From NCBI GenBank assembly GCA_021324015.1, contig JAJPJX010000136.1, positions 124,001 to 188,000 on the forward strand: 64,000 bases of DNA, read 5' to 3'. Below are positions 7,027-14,279 of the stretch, one piece after another (position 1 is the first letter of the stretch; every line of letters starts with the position of its first letter). The stretch is from Solibacteraceae bacterium (GTDB lineage: Bacteria; Acidobacteriota; Terriglobia; Bryobacterales; Bryobacteraceae). The position numbers were made by a program, and so were the translations under genes. The notes under the pieces are model-generated. The model searched no databases, was not told where the DNA came from, and was given only the letters and a program-made list of their open reading frames with translations.

Positions 7027-9612
7027 TCACTTGGCGTCGCGCCAGTTCTCTCCTACCCCCACCTCCGCCACCAGCGGCACCTTCAGCCGGTGCACCTGTT
7101 CCATCTCCCGCTTGACCATGGCGCTGATCGCGGTAGTTTCCTCCGGCGGCGCTTCGAAGAGCAGCTCGTCGTGCACCTGAAGCAGCATCCGGGTGCGGAA
7201 ACCGCCGGCGCGCAACTCCCGGTCGATGCGGATCATGGCCAGCTTGATGAGGTCCGCGGCAGTGCCCTGAAGCGGCGAGTTCACGGCCGTCCGCTCGGCG
7301 AAGCCCCGCGCGTTGGGGTTGCGGCTGTGGATGTCAGGGATGGGTCGCTCCCGCCCGAACAGCGTCCGGGTCACGCCCGTCCGGCGCACCTCCGCAATTG
7401 TGGCATCAATGAACTTCTTCACCCCAGCGTAGCGCTCGAAATAGCTTTTGATATACGCTTCCGCTTCTGCGCGCGGAATGCCCAACTGCGCCGCTAGGCC
7501 AAAGCCGCTGATACCGTACACGATGCCGAAGTTAACCGCCTTGGCGCTGCGGCGCGCTTCCGGAGTGACCATCAGCGGCGGGATGCCCATCACTTCCGCC
7601 GCCGTGCGCGTGTGAATATCCTCGCCGTGCTGGAAAGCGTTTACCAGCACTGGATCCTGGGACATATGCGCCAGGAGGCGCAGCTCGATCTGCGAATAAT
7701 CCGCCACCACCAGCTTCCATCCGGCACAGGGCACGAACGCCGCGCGGATCTCGCGTCCCAGTTGCGTGCGAATCGGGATGTTTTGCAGGTTCGGGTTGGA
7801 CGAGGAGAGCCGGCCGGTGGCCGCGCCTGCCTGGTTAAAGCTGGTGTGCAGGCGGCCGTCGGAAGGGTCGATGAGCGCCGGCAGCGCATCCACGTAGGTG
7901 CCTTTCAGCTTCACTAACTGCCGGTAATCGAGCACCTTGCGCACGATCTCGTAATCCGCGGCCAGTTCTTCGAGCACGTCCGCGGCGGTCGAGATAGTCT
8001 TTCCCTTGCCATATTTCAGCGGTGCCGGCAGCTTCAGGTCCTCGAACAGCACCCGGCCCAACTGCTGCGGCGAGCTGATGTTGAAGGTCTTGCCCGCAAG
8101 CGCGTGAATCTCTGCCGTCAGCCGTCCGATGTCGGTCTCCATCATTTCTGAGAGGCGGCGGAGTTCAGCGGCATCGATCTTCACGCCCGCCCGCTCCATC
8201 CTGGTCAATACTTCCACCAGTGGCTGCTCGATGGTCTCGTAGAGTTGGCGCAGCCCGCGCTCGTCTACCGCCGGGTTGAGTTGCTCCCAGAGAATGCGCG
8301 TGATATCGGCATGCTGCTCCGGCGCCGGCCCGAGCTTGAGATCCAGGCGCCGCTGTGCCTGTTCCACCAGCGAGCAACTCCCCGGATCGGCATCCAGCAG
8401 GAATGCATAAAGCAGGATATCGTGCGCGAAGCCGCGGGCCTCGATTCCCAACTTTCCCAGGGCCAGCAGCACAGATTTGGCGTCCGCCGCGATCTTAGGC
8501 CAGCCGGCGTCCTCCAGAAAAGGCTGCAGCCGGTCCACCAGCGCCGCCGGGACTGCCCGCCCCTCGCCGCCCCTCCACGCCAGGCCCACCGTGTCCAGTG
8601 GAAACCCGCCCTCTTCGGACTCCAGAATCGCTACCGCCACCGGCACGCCCCGCGGAATCCCGCCCAGCCAGCGCTCCAGAGAATCGGCATCCGCGAAAGC
8701 CTGGTAATCCGTGGCGCGCGTGTCTTCGGCCGGGCCCATCTCCCGAATCAGACTGTGGAACTCCAGTTCCTTGTACACTTGCCGGAGCGCCGCCTCGTCC
8801 GCGGGTTGCGCCTTCACTGTCTCCAGCGAGAAAGCAACCGGCACGGCGGTGTCGATGGTTGCCAGCCGTTTGCTCAAGCGCACCTGCTCGGCATGGTTCT
8901 GAAGGCTCTCGCGGTATGTCTTCCGCTCCACTTCGGCGGCGCGTTCGAGCAGCGCGTCGAGCGAGCCGAACCGCTCCAGCAGGTCGCGGGCGCCTTTATC
9001 TCCGATGCCCGGAGCGCCCGGAATGTTGTCTACAGCATCCCCGCGCAAGGCCAGGAGGTCCGCCACCCGCTCCGGCGGCACACCCAGGAACTCCTTGACC
9101 TTGGCGGGGTCGTACCAGAGGTCATCCTTGGCCGGATTGAGCATCGAAATGTGCTCGTCCACCAACTGCATCATGTCTTTGTCGCTGGAGACGATTATGA
9201 CATCCAAACCCTCGGCTTCACCCCGCCGCGCAATCGTGCCAATCACGTCGTCGGCCTCAAAGCCCGGATATTCCAGAATGGGGATGCGCATGGCCTCCAG
9301 CACCCGGCGGACATAAGGAATCTGTTCGGCCAGGTCCGCCGGCATCTCGGCGCGGTTGGCCTTGTACTCGGCGAACTCTTCCAACCGGTGCGTGGGCTCG
9401 CCGCTCTCGAAGACTGCGGCCACATAGTCGGGTTCGTACGCCTTGGCCAGCTTGCGCAGCATGTTGTTGAAAATGTACACAGCCTCGGTGCCCAGGCCTG
9501 TGCTGGTGCGCATGGGCGGCGCGCCGCTGCGGGCGCGGGCATGATAGGCACGGAAGATGAAGCCGAACGAATCGATCAGGAACAGCCGCGGTTTCGCCAC
9601 TGCGCTCATCAT
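7027..9612 (-). CDS. polA: DNA polymerase I
   Basis: 861 aa family A polymerase for repair and Okazaki-fragment processing. The N-terminal 5'-3' exonuclease starts LFLIDSFGFIFRAYHA with metal-binding Asp at about residue 14. The middle domain (about 300-460) has the exonuclease fold but not the DxE, internal Asp and YxxxD residues (VAVAILESEEGG sits where FDTETD is expected), so 3'-5' proofreading is probably lost. The polymerase domain has motif A VVADYSQIELR (Asp638), O-helix RRSAKAVNFGIVYG (Lys691) and motif C QVHDELLFEAP (Asp815). MM start; either Met is possible. Confidence 0.97.
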   Translation of the reverse strand: MMSAVAKPRLFLIDSFGFIFRAYHARARSGAPPMRTSTGLGTEAVYIFNNMLRKLAKAYEPDYVAAVFESGEPTHRLEEFAEYKANRAEMPADLAEQIPYVRRVLEAMRIPILEYPGFEADDVIGTIARRGEAEGLDVIIVSSDKDMMQLVDEHISMLNPAKDDLWYDPAKVKEFLGVPPERVADLLALRGDAVDNIPGAPGIGDKGARDLLERFGSLDALLERAAEVERKTYRESLQNHAEQVRLSKRLATIDTAVPVAFSLETVKAQPADEAALRQVYKELEFHSLIREMGPAEDTRATDYQAFADADSLERWLGGIPRGVPVAVAILESEEGGFPLDTVGLAWRGGEGRAVPAALVDRLQPFLEDAGWPKIAADAKSVLLALGKLGIEARGFAHDILLYAFLLDADPGSCSLVEQAQRRLDLKLGPAPEQHADITRILWEQLNPAVDERGLRQLYETIEQPLVEVLTRMERAGVKIDAAELRRLSEMMETDIGRLTAEIHALAGKTFNISSPQQLGRVLFEDLKLPAPLKYGKGKTISTAADVLEELAADYEIVRKVLDYRQLVKLKGTYVDALPALIDPSDGRLHTSFNQAGAATGRLSSSNPNLQNIPIRTQLGREIRAAFVPCAGWKLVVADYSQIELRLLAHMSQDPVLVNAFQHGEDIHTRTAAEVMGIPPLMVTPEARRSAKAVNFGIVYGISGFGLAAQLGIPRAEAEAYIKSYFERYAGVKKFIDATIAEVRRTGVTRTLFGRERPIPDIHSRNPNARGFAERTAVNSPLQGTAADLIKLAMIRIDRELRAGGFRTRMLLQVHDELLFEAPPEETTAISAMVKREMEQVHRLKVPLVAEVGVGENWRDAK

Positions 9613-9674
9613 AGTGGGCCGCCTCGGCCTATGTCCAACCTGTTACGTGATGGCCACAAGCCGGCTCGCAAAGT

Positions 9675-9690
9675 GTTGCAAATCTGCAAC
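9675..9690. repeat. 16-bp inverted repeat in the polA-lpxC intergenic region
   Basis: GTTGCA-AATC-TGCAAC is a perfect 6-bp dyad with a 4-bp spacer, centred between the divergent polA and lpxC genes and about 23 bp upstream of a TATAAT. It is a plausible operator; the binding protein is unknown. Confidence 0.4.
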
Positions 9691-9712
9691 GGTTACATTT
9701 TAGCTTGCATTT

Positions 9713-9718
9713 TATAAT
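9713..9718 (+). promoter_or_regulatory. -10 element (TATAAT) for lpxC
   Basis: A consensus TATAAT in an unusually AT-rich stretch of the 184-bp polA-lpxC spacer, giving a leader of roughly 70 nt before the TTG start of lpxC. No strong -35 is visible (GTTACA at 9692 is at 15-bp spacing). Confidence 0.45.
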
Positions 9719-9796
9719 CAATGGGTTAGCATTGGATGGCAGCGTGCATTCTTAAGGTGTTTCCATTAGTGCTGCTCATACAACGGAGCTTCCTTC

Positions 9797-10687
9797 TTGC
9801 GATTTGAAACCACCGTTCAGCGCCCGGTCGAGGCCTCCGGAATCGGCCTTCACAGTGGAGTCCCGGTGCACATCCGCATCACGCCGGCTCCTGTCTCCAC
9901 GGGAGTCGTCTTCCTGCGCAGCGACCTGGACTATTTCCCCATTCCCGCAAGCTGGCGTCACGTGGCCAGGGTGAGTTATGCCACCAGTCTCATGCGGCAG
10001 GGCGTGCTGGTCTCCACCACGGAGCACCTGCTGAGCGTGTTCTACAGCGTCGGCATCGACAATGTGTACGTCGAGATCGACAACCTGGAAGTTCCCATCC
10101 TGGACGGCAGCGGTCTCCCTTTCGTCGATCTCATCCGCGAGGCCGGCATCCGGCACTATCGCCGCAAGCGGAAGTACCTCCGCATCCGTCGTCCCGTGAT
10201 GGTGGAGGACCGGGGCAAGCGCATCAGCATCTTGCCTGCCGACAGCTTCCGGCTGACGTGCGACATTCACTGGGACCACCCCCTGGTAGGCACGCAAGGC
10301 CTGGAAATGGAAGGGACTCCGGAGCGCTACGCCGCCGAAATCGCCCCCGCGCGCACCTTTGGATTCGACTACGAGCTCGACAAAATGCGCGACATGGGCC
10401 TGATTCGCGGCGCTTCACTCGAAAACGCCGTGTGCTTCACCCGCGACACCGTGCTGAACCCGGAAGGGCTGCGTTTCCCCGATGAATGCTGCCGGCACAA
10501 GGCGCTGGACTTGATCGGAGACCTGGCGCTGTTGGGCAAGCCGCTGCTCGGCCACGTGATCGCGGAGCGAGCCGGGCACGCCATGCACGCCGCCCTGGTG
10601 GCCCGCATCATGTCCGATCCCACTCTCTACGAAATCCTAACCTTCGACCAGTTGGCCTGCCGGGTGACCCAGGCGCTGGTTTCGTAG
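9797..10687 (+). CDS. lpxC: UDP-3-O-acyl-N-acetylglucosamine deacetylase
   Basis: 296 aa zinc amidase performing the committed step of lipid A synthesis, which places the host among LPS-bearing diderms. Zinc ligands are visible: TTEHLLS (His77), CCRHKALDLIGD (His234, Asp238), with the general acid/base region AGHAMHAALV (His261). GVVFLRSDL and PILDGSGLPFVDL are further family blocks. TTG start at 9797 with GGAG at 9785-9788, 8 nt upstream. It is transcribed alone, divergently from polA; a GC-rich hairpin follows the stop. Confidence 0.96.
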   Translation: MRFETTVQRPVEASGIGLHSGVPVHIRITPAPVSTGVVFLRSDLDYFPIPASWRHVARVSYATSLMRQGVLVSTTEHLLSVFYSVGIDNVYVEIDNLEVPILDGSGLPFVDLIREAGIRHYRRKRKYLRIRRPVMVEDRGKRISILPADSFRLTCDIHWDHPLVGTQGLEMEGTPERYAAEIAPARTFGFDYELDKMRDMGLIRGASLENAVCFTRDTVLNPEGLRFPDECCRHKALDLIGDLALLGKPLLGHVIAERAGHAMHAALVARIMSDPTLYEILTFDQLACRVTQALVS

Positions 10688-10693
10688 CCCGCC

Positions 10694-10726
10694 GCGCCGC
10701 CGGGCATCAGCAGTCTGGGGCGGCGG
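10694..10726 (+). terminator. Weak GC-rich hairpin after lpxC
   Basis: CGCCGCC (10695-10701) can pair with GGCGGCG (10719-10725) just past the lpxC stop. There is no T-tract, so intrinsic termination is uncertain. The rest of the 216-nt gap to 10904 shows only a candidate -10 near its end. Confidence 0.25.
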
Positions 10727-10866
10727 CGTGCACCGTGCCATCCGAGCTGGTTGACAGTTACCAGGCCCGTTCCGCTTGGAACAAGTCGGCACGAGGTTCG
10801 ACTGTTTCAGCCGCTGTGGGCTCAGCCGTCCTCGCTAAACCGCCCGGCTTTTCCTCCGCAATAGGC

Positions 10867-10872
10867 TAAAAT
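10867..10872 (+). promoter_or_regulatory. -10-like box (TAAAAT) before the response regulator gene
   Basis: TAAAAT lies 31 nt before the ATG at 10904. An AAGGA (10893-10897) gives a ribosome-binding site 6 nt before the start, so this gene has a normal leader. Confidence 0.35.
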
Positions 10873-10903
10873 CTTTCAATAAGCAGGCTTTTAAGGATGC
10901 TGC

Positions 10904-11701
10904 ATGCTTCGTATACTGCATTTGGAAGATCGACAGGAGGACGCCTTTCTCATAGAAAATGCCATCCTGAACTGGGGCATTCCAGCCGAGTTTATCGTGG
11001 TCCGGGACCGGCCTGAATTTGTTTCGGCGCTGGAACAAAGCCAGTTCGATTTGATTCTGGCTGACAACGGATTGCCTGGCTTCGATGGGCTGGCCGCGCT
11101 AAAAATGGTCCGCCAACAATTTCCCAGCATAGGATTTATCTGCGTTTCAGGAGCGGCCGGCGAAAACCAAACCCGGGCAAGCTTTCAAGCTGGCGCGACC
11201 GATTATGTGCTCAAAGATGATCTCAGCCGTCTGGTCGCCACCGTGCGTCGTGAATGGGACAGAACGCAATTGCTGCGGATGAATCGCGGCATGGCGCGGT
11301 TGATCGCCGCCGTGCAGGAACTTTCTCTGGCGCGTGACCTCGATGGTGTTATGGCCATTGTCCGCCGCGCCGGGCGGGAGCTGACCGGCGCGGACGGGGC
11401 CACGTTTGTCCTGCGAGAGGGTGACTTGTGCCATTACGCCGACGAAGATGCGGTTGCGCCGCTTTGGAAGGGACAGAAGTTTCCATTAAGCGCCTGCATC
11501 AGCGGTTGGGTGATGCTCAACCGGCAGGCCGCCGTCATCGAGGACATTTACGCCGACCCGCGCATTCCGGCTGACGCTTACCGCCCGACCTTTGTAAAGA
11601 GTCTGGCAATGGTCCCGATTCGCACGGAAGCGCCTGTTGGCGCGATCGGCAACTACTGGGCCGCCGCCGCTTGCCGTCGGCGGAGGAAGTCGAGTTGTTG
11701 A
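10904..11701 (+). CDS. Response regulator-GAF protein (N-terminal part of a frameshifted sensor)
   Basis: 265 aa as read. Residues 1-120 are a CheY-like receiver: acidic pair LEDRQED (about 8-13), phospho-acceptor in DLILADNGLPGFDG (Asp54), ATDYVLKDD (Lys104). A GAF domain follows from about 135 and runs normally to AMVPIRTEAPVGAIGNYWA, after which the frame changes to an unrelated Arg-rich tail. The expected GAF C-terminus and the kinase continue in another frame from 11671. Base composition is lower in GC than the neighbours, which may indicate acquisition. It is the broken first half of a hybrid receiver-GAF-kinase, or a sequencing indel. Confidence 0.72.
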   Translation: MLRILHLEDRQEDAFLIENAILNWGIPAEFIVVRDRPEFVSALEQSQFDLILADNGLPGFDGLAALKMVRQQFPSIGFICVSGAAGENQTRASFQAGATDYVLKDDLSRLVATVRREWDRTQLLRMNRGMARLIAAVQELSLARDLDGVMAIVRRAGRELTGADGATFVLREGDLCHYADEDAVAPLWKGQKFPLSACISGWVMLNRQAAVIEDIYADPRIPADAYRPTFVKSLAMVPIRTEAPVGAIGNYWAAAACRRRRKSSC

Positions 11702-12495
11702 AAGCATTGGCCAACACTACGTCCGTGGCGATGGAAAATGTGCGCGTCTATAGCGAATTGGAACAGCGGGTGAAAGAGCGCACCGCGCAACTGGAAAGGG
11801 CCAATGCCAGGCTGGAGGAGGCCAACCGCGAACTGGAATCATTTGGCCATGCGGTCTCGCATGACTTGGCCGCACCGTTGCGAAGCATTCGGGGCTTTGC
11901 CCAAATGGCGTTGAAAGAAGGCGAGACCACACTGAATGAAAGGGGCAGGCAGTATCTGGCCATTGTGCAAAGCAGCGCCAGACAAATGCGGGAGGTGATG
12001 GACGACCTGTTGCGGTTGTCGCAGGTGGCTCGTGCCGAATTCAAAAAAGAGCAGGTCGATCTGAGCCGATTGGCGCAGGAAATTATCAAACAATTGTCCG
12101 CACATTCACCGGATAGGATCGTAGACGTTCAAATCACCGAAGGCATGGAAGTGGAAGCTGATTCTGGATTGCTCCGTATCGCCTTGGAAAATCTGCTCTC
12201 CAACGCTTGGAAATACACGGCGAAACGGGCGTCGGCCCGGATTGAGTTTGGAAAGATGACACAGCCGGACGGCTTGCAGGTTTATTGTGTCCGCGACAAT
12301 GGCGCCGGCTTTGACATGAAGCAGGCAGGCCACTTGTTTCAGCCTTTCAAACGGCTGCACCGGCAGGATGAGTTTCCGGGAACCGGCATCGGGTTGACGA
12401 CGGTCCAGCGCATCATTCAGCGGCACGGCGGCTGGGTGTGGGCTGAGGCGCAAGTAGAGAACGGAGCGGCGTTTTATTTCACATTGCCCCAGTGA
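11671..12495 (+). CDS. Sensor histidine kinase (C-terminal part of the frameshifted sensor)
   Basis: About 274 aa. It begins with the end of the GAF domain (LPSAEEVELLKALANTTSVA), then a coiled-coil linker, a HisKA dimerisation/phosphoacceptor helix with VSHDLAAPLRSI (phospho-His), and a HATPase_c domain with N-box ENLLSNAWKY, G1 DNGAGFD and G2 GTGIGLTTV. The sequence aligns with phytochrome-like and bacteriophytochrome-associated kinases. A TTG at 11671 could initiate it, but no ribosome-binding site is evident, and the domain boundary falls in mid-GAF. It is better read as one gene with 10904-11701 carrying a one-base loss (or two-base gain) within 11658-11671. Confidence 0.72.
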   Translation: MPSAEEVELLKALANTTSVAMENVRVYSELEQRVKERTAQLERANARLEEANRELESFGHAVSHDLAAPLRSIRGFAQMALKEGETTLNERGRQYLAIVQSSARQMREVMDDLLRLSQVARAEFKKEQVDLSRLAQEIIKQLSAHSPDRIVDVQITEGMEVEADSGLLRIALENLLSNAWKYTAKRASARIEFGKMTQPDGLQVYCVRDNGAGFDMKQAGHLFQPFKRLHRQDEFPGTGIGLTTVQRIIQRHGGWVWAEAQVENGAAFYFTLPQ

Positions 12496-12588
12496 CGCGA
12501 ATTTCGCCGCGGGCAATCGGAACGATTCGGTCGGCGTCAAACCCCTTGGGTGACGTTTTTCCCGGAGCGCGGGGGCCTGAGCCGCTGG

Positions 12589-12594
12589 TATAAT
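12589..12594 (+). promoter_or_regulatory. -10 element (TATAAT) for the S41 pseudoprotease gene
   Basis: A consensus TATAAT 31 nt before the ATG at 12626. It also makes the GTG at 12596 an unlikely start, because it would fall at or before the transcription start. Confidence 0.5.
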
Positions 12595-12625
12595 AGTGCG
12601 AGGCCCCTGCGCGTGCGCAAACCCT

Positions 12626-13828
12626 ATGAATAGCCGCTTGAAGTACCTGGTTGTCCTGACCTCGACCTGCCTCGTGGTCCTGCTGTTGATCGGCAGCGTG
12701 CTGGGCAAGAGTTCCTCTCCGGAGGGCGCTTACCGGCAGCTGGGCGTTTACACCGAAGTCCTGCACCGCATCAAAAGCGAGTATGTGGAAGAGCCGGACC
12801 TGAAGAGCGTCACGCTGGGCGCGCTGAACGGGATGCTGGAGTCCATCGACCCCTTCGCCAGCTACCTGAACGCCGACCAGTATAAGGATTACCTGAAAAA
12901 TAAGGACGCCAAGAAGGCGGAGGTCGGACTCATCCTCTCCAAAAAATTCGGCTACGTCGGGGTGGTGGGCGCCATCCCGGGTTCTCCCGCGGCCAAAGCC
13001 GGCCTTTCCACGGGCGACATGCTGGAGACCATTAAGGGCGTGGCCACGCGCGACATGCCGCTGGCGTATGCCTACCTGCTGCTCCAGGGTGACCCGGGCA
13101 CTTCGGTCGATCTCACCGTCGTCCGGGTGCGGCGCCCCGAGCCGTCCAAGCTCAAGCTCAACCGCGTGGAAATCACCTACCCGGCAGTGACCGCCAAAAT
13201 GATGCCCGATCAGATCGGGTACGTCGATCCGGAAACTCTGGCTTCCGGCAAAGCCCAGGAAGTGGCTGCGGCGCTCGAAAACCTGCAGAAGCAGGGCGCC
13301 CAGAAGCTGATTCTGGATCTCCGCAATTGCGCCGTGGGCCAGCCGGACGAAGGTATCGCGCTGGCCAACCTTTTCCTCTCCAAGGGTCTGATTGCGTACC
13401 TGCAAGGCCAGCGGGTGCCCCGCCAGAATTTTGATGCGAACCCGGCCAAGGCGGTCAGCAAGCTGCCCCTGGTGGTCCTCACCAACCGCGGCACCGCGGA
13501 CGGTGCGGAGATAGCCGCGGCCGCCCTGCTGGACGACAAGCGCGCCGAACTGGTGGGCGAGCGCACCTACGGCGATGCGTCCCTGCGCCGCGCCATCACC
13601 ATGGATGACGGCGGCGCCATCATCCTCTCGGTGGCCAAGTACTACTCCCCGAGCGGCAAGGCCATTCAGGACACGGGCGTCACCCCCGGTACCCTGATGG
13701 CCGAACCCGACCAGCAGGTGGACGTGGATGAAAACGGCGAACCGCTGCCGGAGACCGCCGAACAGCCGCAGGCCAAAAACCAGGAAGATCCGCTCCTGAA
13801 GAAAGCCGTCGAACTCCTGAAGAAGTAG
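12626..13828 (+). CDS. S41 (CtpA/Prc-like) protein lacking the catalytic Ser-Lys pair
   Basis: 400 aa. A signal/anchor segment (residues 6-25), then the CtpA N-terminal helices (YTEVLHRIKSEYVEEPDL), a PDZ domain (about 95-190) and a tail-specific protease core. In active CTPs the core has N-x-G-S-A-S-A-S-E with Ser nucleophile and Lys 25 residues on. Here the matching sequence is NRGTADGAEI (Asp292 for Ser), and the Lys position in GERTYGDAS is Asp317. Both catalytic residues are therefore changed while the fold is well kept, suggesting a non-proteolytic scaffold or substrate-binding paralogue. The C-terminus is acidic. ATG at 12626 begins the signal sequence. Confidence 0.88.
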   Translation: MNSRLKYLVVLTSTCLVVLLLIGSVLGKSSSPEGAYRQLGVYTEVLHRIKSEYVEEPDLKSVTLGALNGMLESIDPFASYLNADQYKDYLKNKDAKKAEVGLILSKKFGYVGVVGAIPGSPAAKAGLSTGDMLETIKGVATRDMPLAYAYLLLQGDPGTSVDLTVVRVRRPEPSKLKLNRVEITYPAVTAKMMPDQIGYVDPETLASGKAQEVAAALENLQKQGAQKLILDLRNCAVGQPDEGIALANLFLSKGLIAYLQGQRVPRQNFDANPAKAVSKLPLVVLTNRGTADGAEIAAAALLDDKRAELVGERTYGDASLRRAITMDDGGAIILSVAKYYSPSGKAIQDTGVTPGTLMAEPDQQVDVDENGEPLPETAEQPQAKNQEDPLLKKAVELLKK

Positions 13829-13840
13829 CCCGCCGTAGAT

Positions 13841-13846
13841 TATACT
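13841..13846 (+). promoter_or_regulatory. -10-like box (TATACT) before the rhodanese gene
   Basis: TATACT ends 7 nt before the ATG at 13854, consistent with a leaderless transcript; no Shine-Dalgarno sequence is present. Confidence 0.5.
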
Positions 13847-13853
13847 GGCTGTC

Positions 13854-14252
13854 ATGAACCGGCGTACAGCGATCTGCACGTTGTTTGTAGGCGGCACTTT
13901 ATTCGCCGCCGGCACCCCCCCAGCCAAAAAGCTCACCGATGAAGAGCTGGCCAAGCTCCTGGAGAAGCGGGAGAACCTGTTCTTCCTCGATGTGCGCGAG
14001 CCCAGGGAGATCCAGCAACTGGGCAGCATCGAGGGCTACGTAAACATCCCGCTGGGGCAGCTTGAAAGCCGGCTCTCCGAGATCCCCAGGGACAAGCTGA
14101 TCATCACCGCTTGAAACCGCGGCGGAAGAGCCGCGCGTGCCGCGGACATTCTCAGCAAACACGGGTTCAAGGTCATTGGTTCGTGCGGTCTGGCCGAATG
14201 GAAGGACAAAAAGCATCCGCTCGTCTATCCCAGGAAGGACGAAAAGAAATAG
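13854..14252 (+). CDS. Exported rhodanese-like protein with in-frame TGA at the catalytic Cys (candidate selenoprotein)
   Basis: Read through TGA at 14112-14114, the frame stays open to TAG at 14250-14252, giving 132 residues. Residues 1-20 form a signal sequence with twin Arg (MNRRTAIC). A single rhodanese domain follows: LFFLDVREPREIQQLG, GYVNIPLGQLESRL, DKLIITA-[TGA]-NRGGRAARA. Rhodaneses carry CxxGxR here, and the TGA (codon 87) replaces precisely that Cys, with G and R in register. The 3' part (ADILSKHGFKV, GLAEWKDKKHPLVYP) is a normal rhodanese end. A hairpin with CCGCG/CGCGG stem and CGTGC loop starts 16 nt after the TGA. Either Sec insertion or a nonsense mutation; the position makes Sec attractive. 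Confidence 0.75.
14124..14152 (+). promoter_or_regulatory. Candidate bacterial SECIS hairpin in the rhodanese gene
   Basis: Upper stem 14131-14135 with 14141-14145 (5 GC pairs), apical loop CGTGC with G second and GU present. The loop begins 21 nt after the TGA. A short lower helix (14124-14127 with 14149-14152, one G-U) lies below a 3x3 internal loop. Spacing and loop G fit the published bacterial SECIS model as remembered. A competing GC hairpin at 14118-14135 is also possible, and GC-rich DNA forms hairpins by chance. Confidence 0.4.
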
Positions 14253-14267
14253 CGCCGCCGGTCCGCC

Positions 14268-14273
14268 TACAAT
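14268..14273 (+). promoter_or_regulatory. -10-like box (TACAAT) before the first DPP3-like gene
   Basis: TACAAT ends 6 nt before the ATG at 14280, with no ribosome-binding site; leaderless-type. Confidence 0.45.
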
Positions 14274-14279
14274 GACTGC

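Noticed and set aside
10790-10815. GGTTCGACT resembling a tRNA T-loop
   Set aside because: No acceptor stem, D-loop or anticodon arm can be drawn around it.
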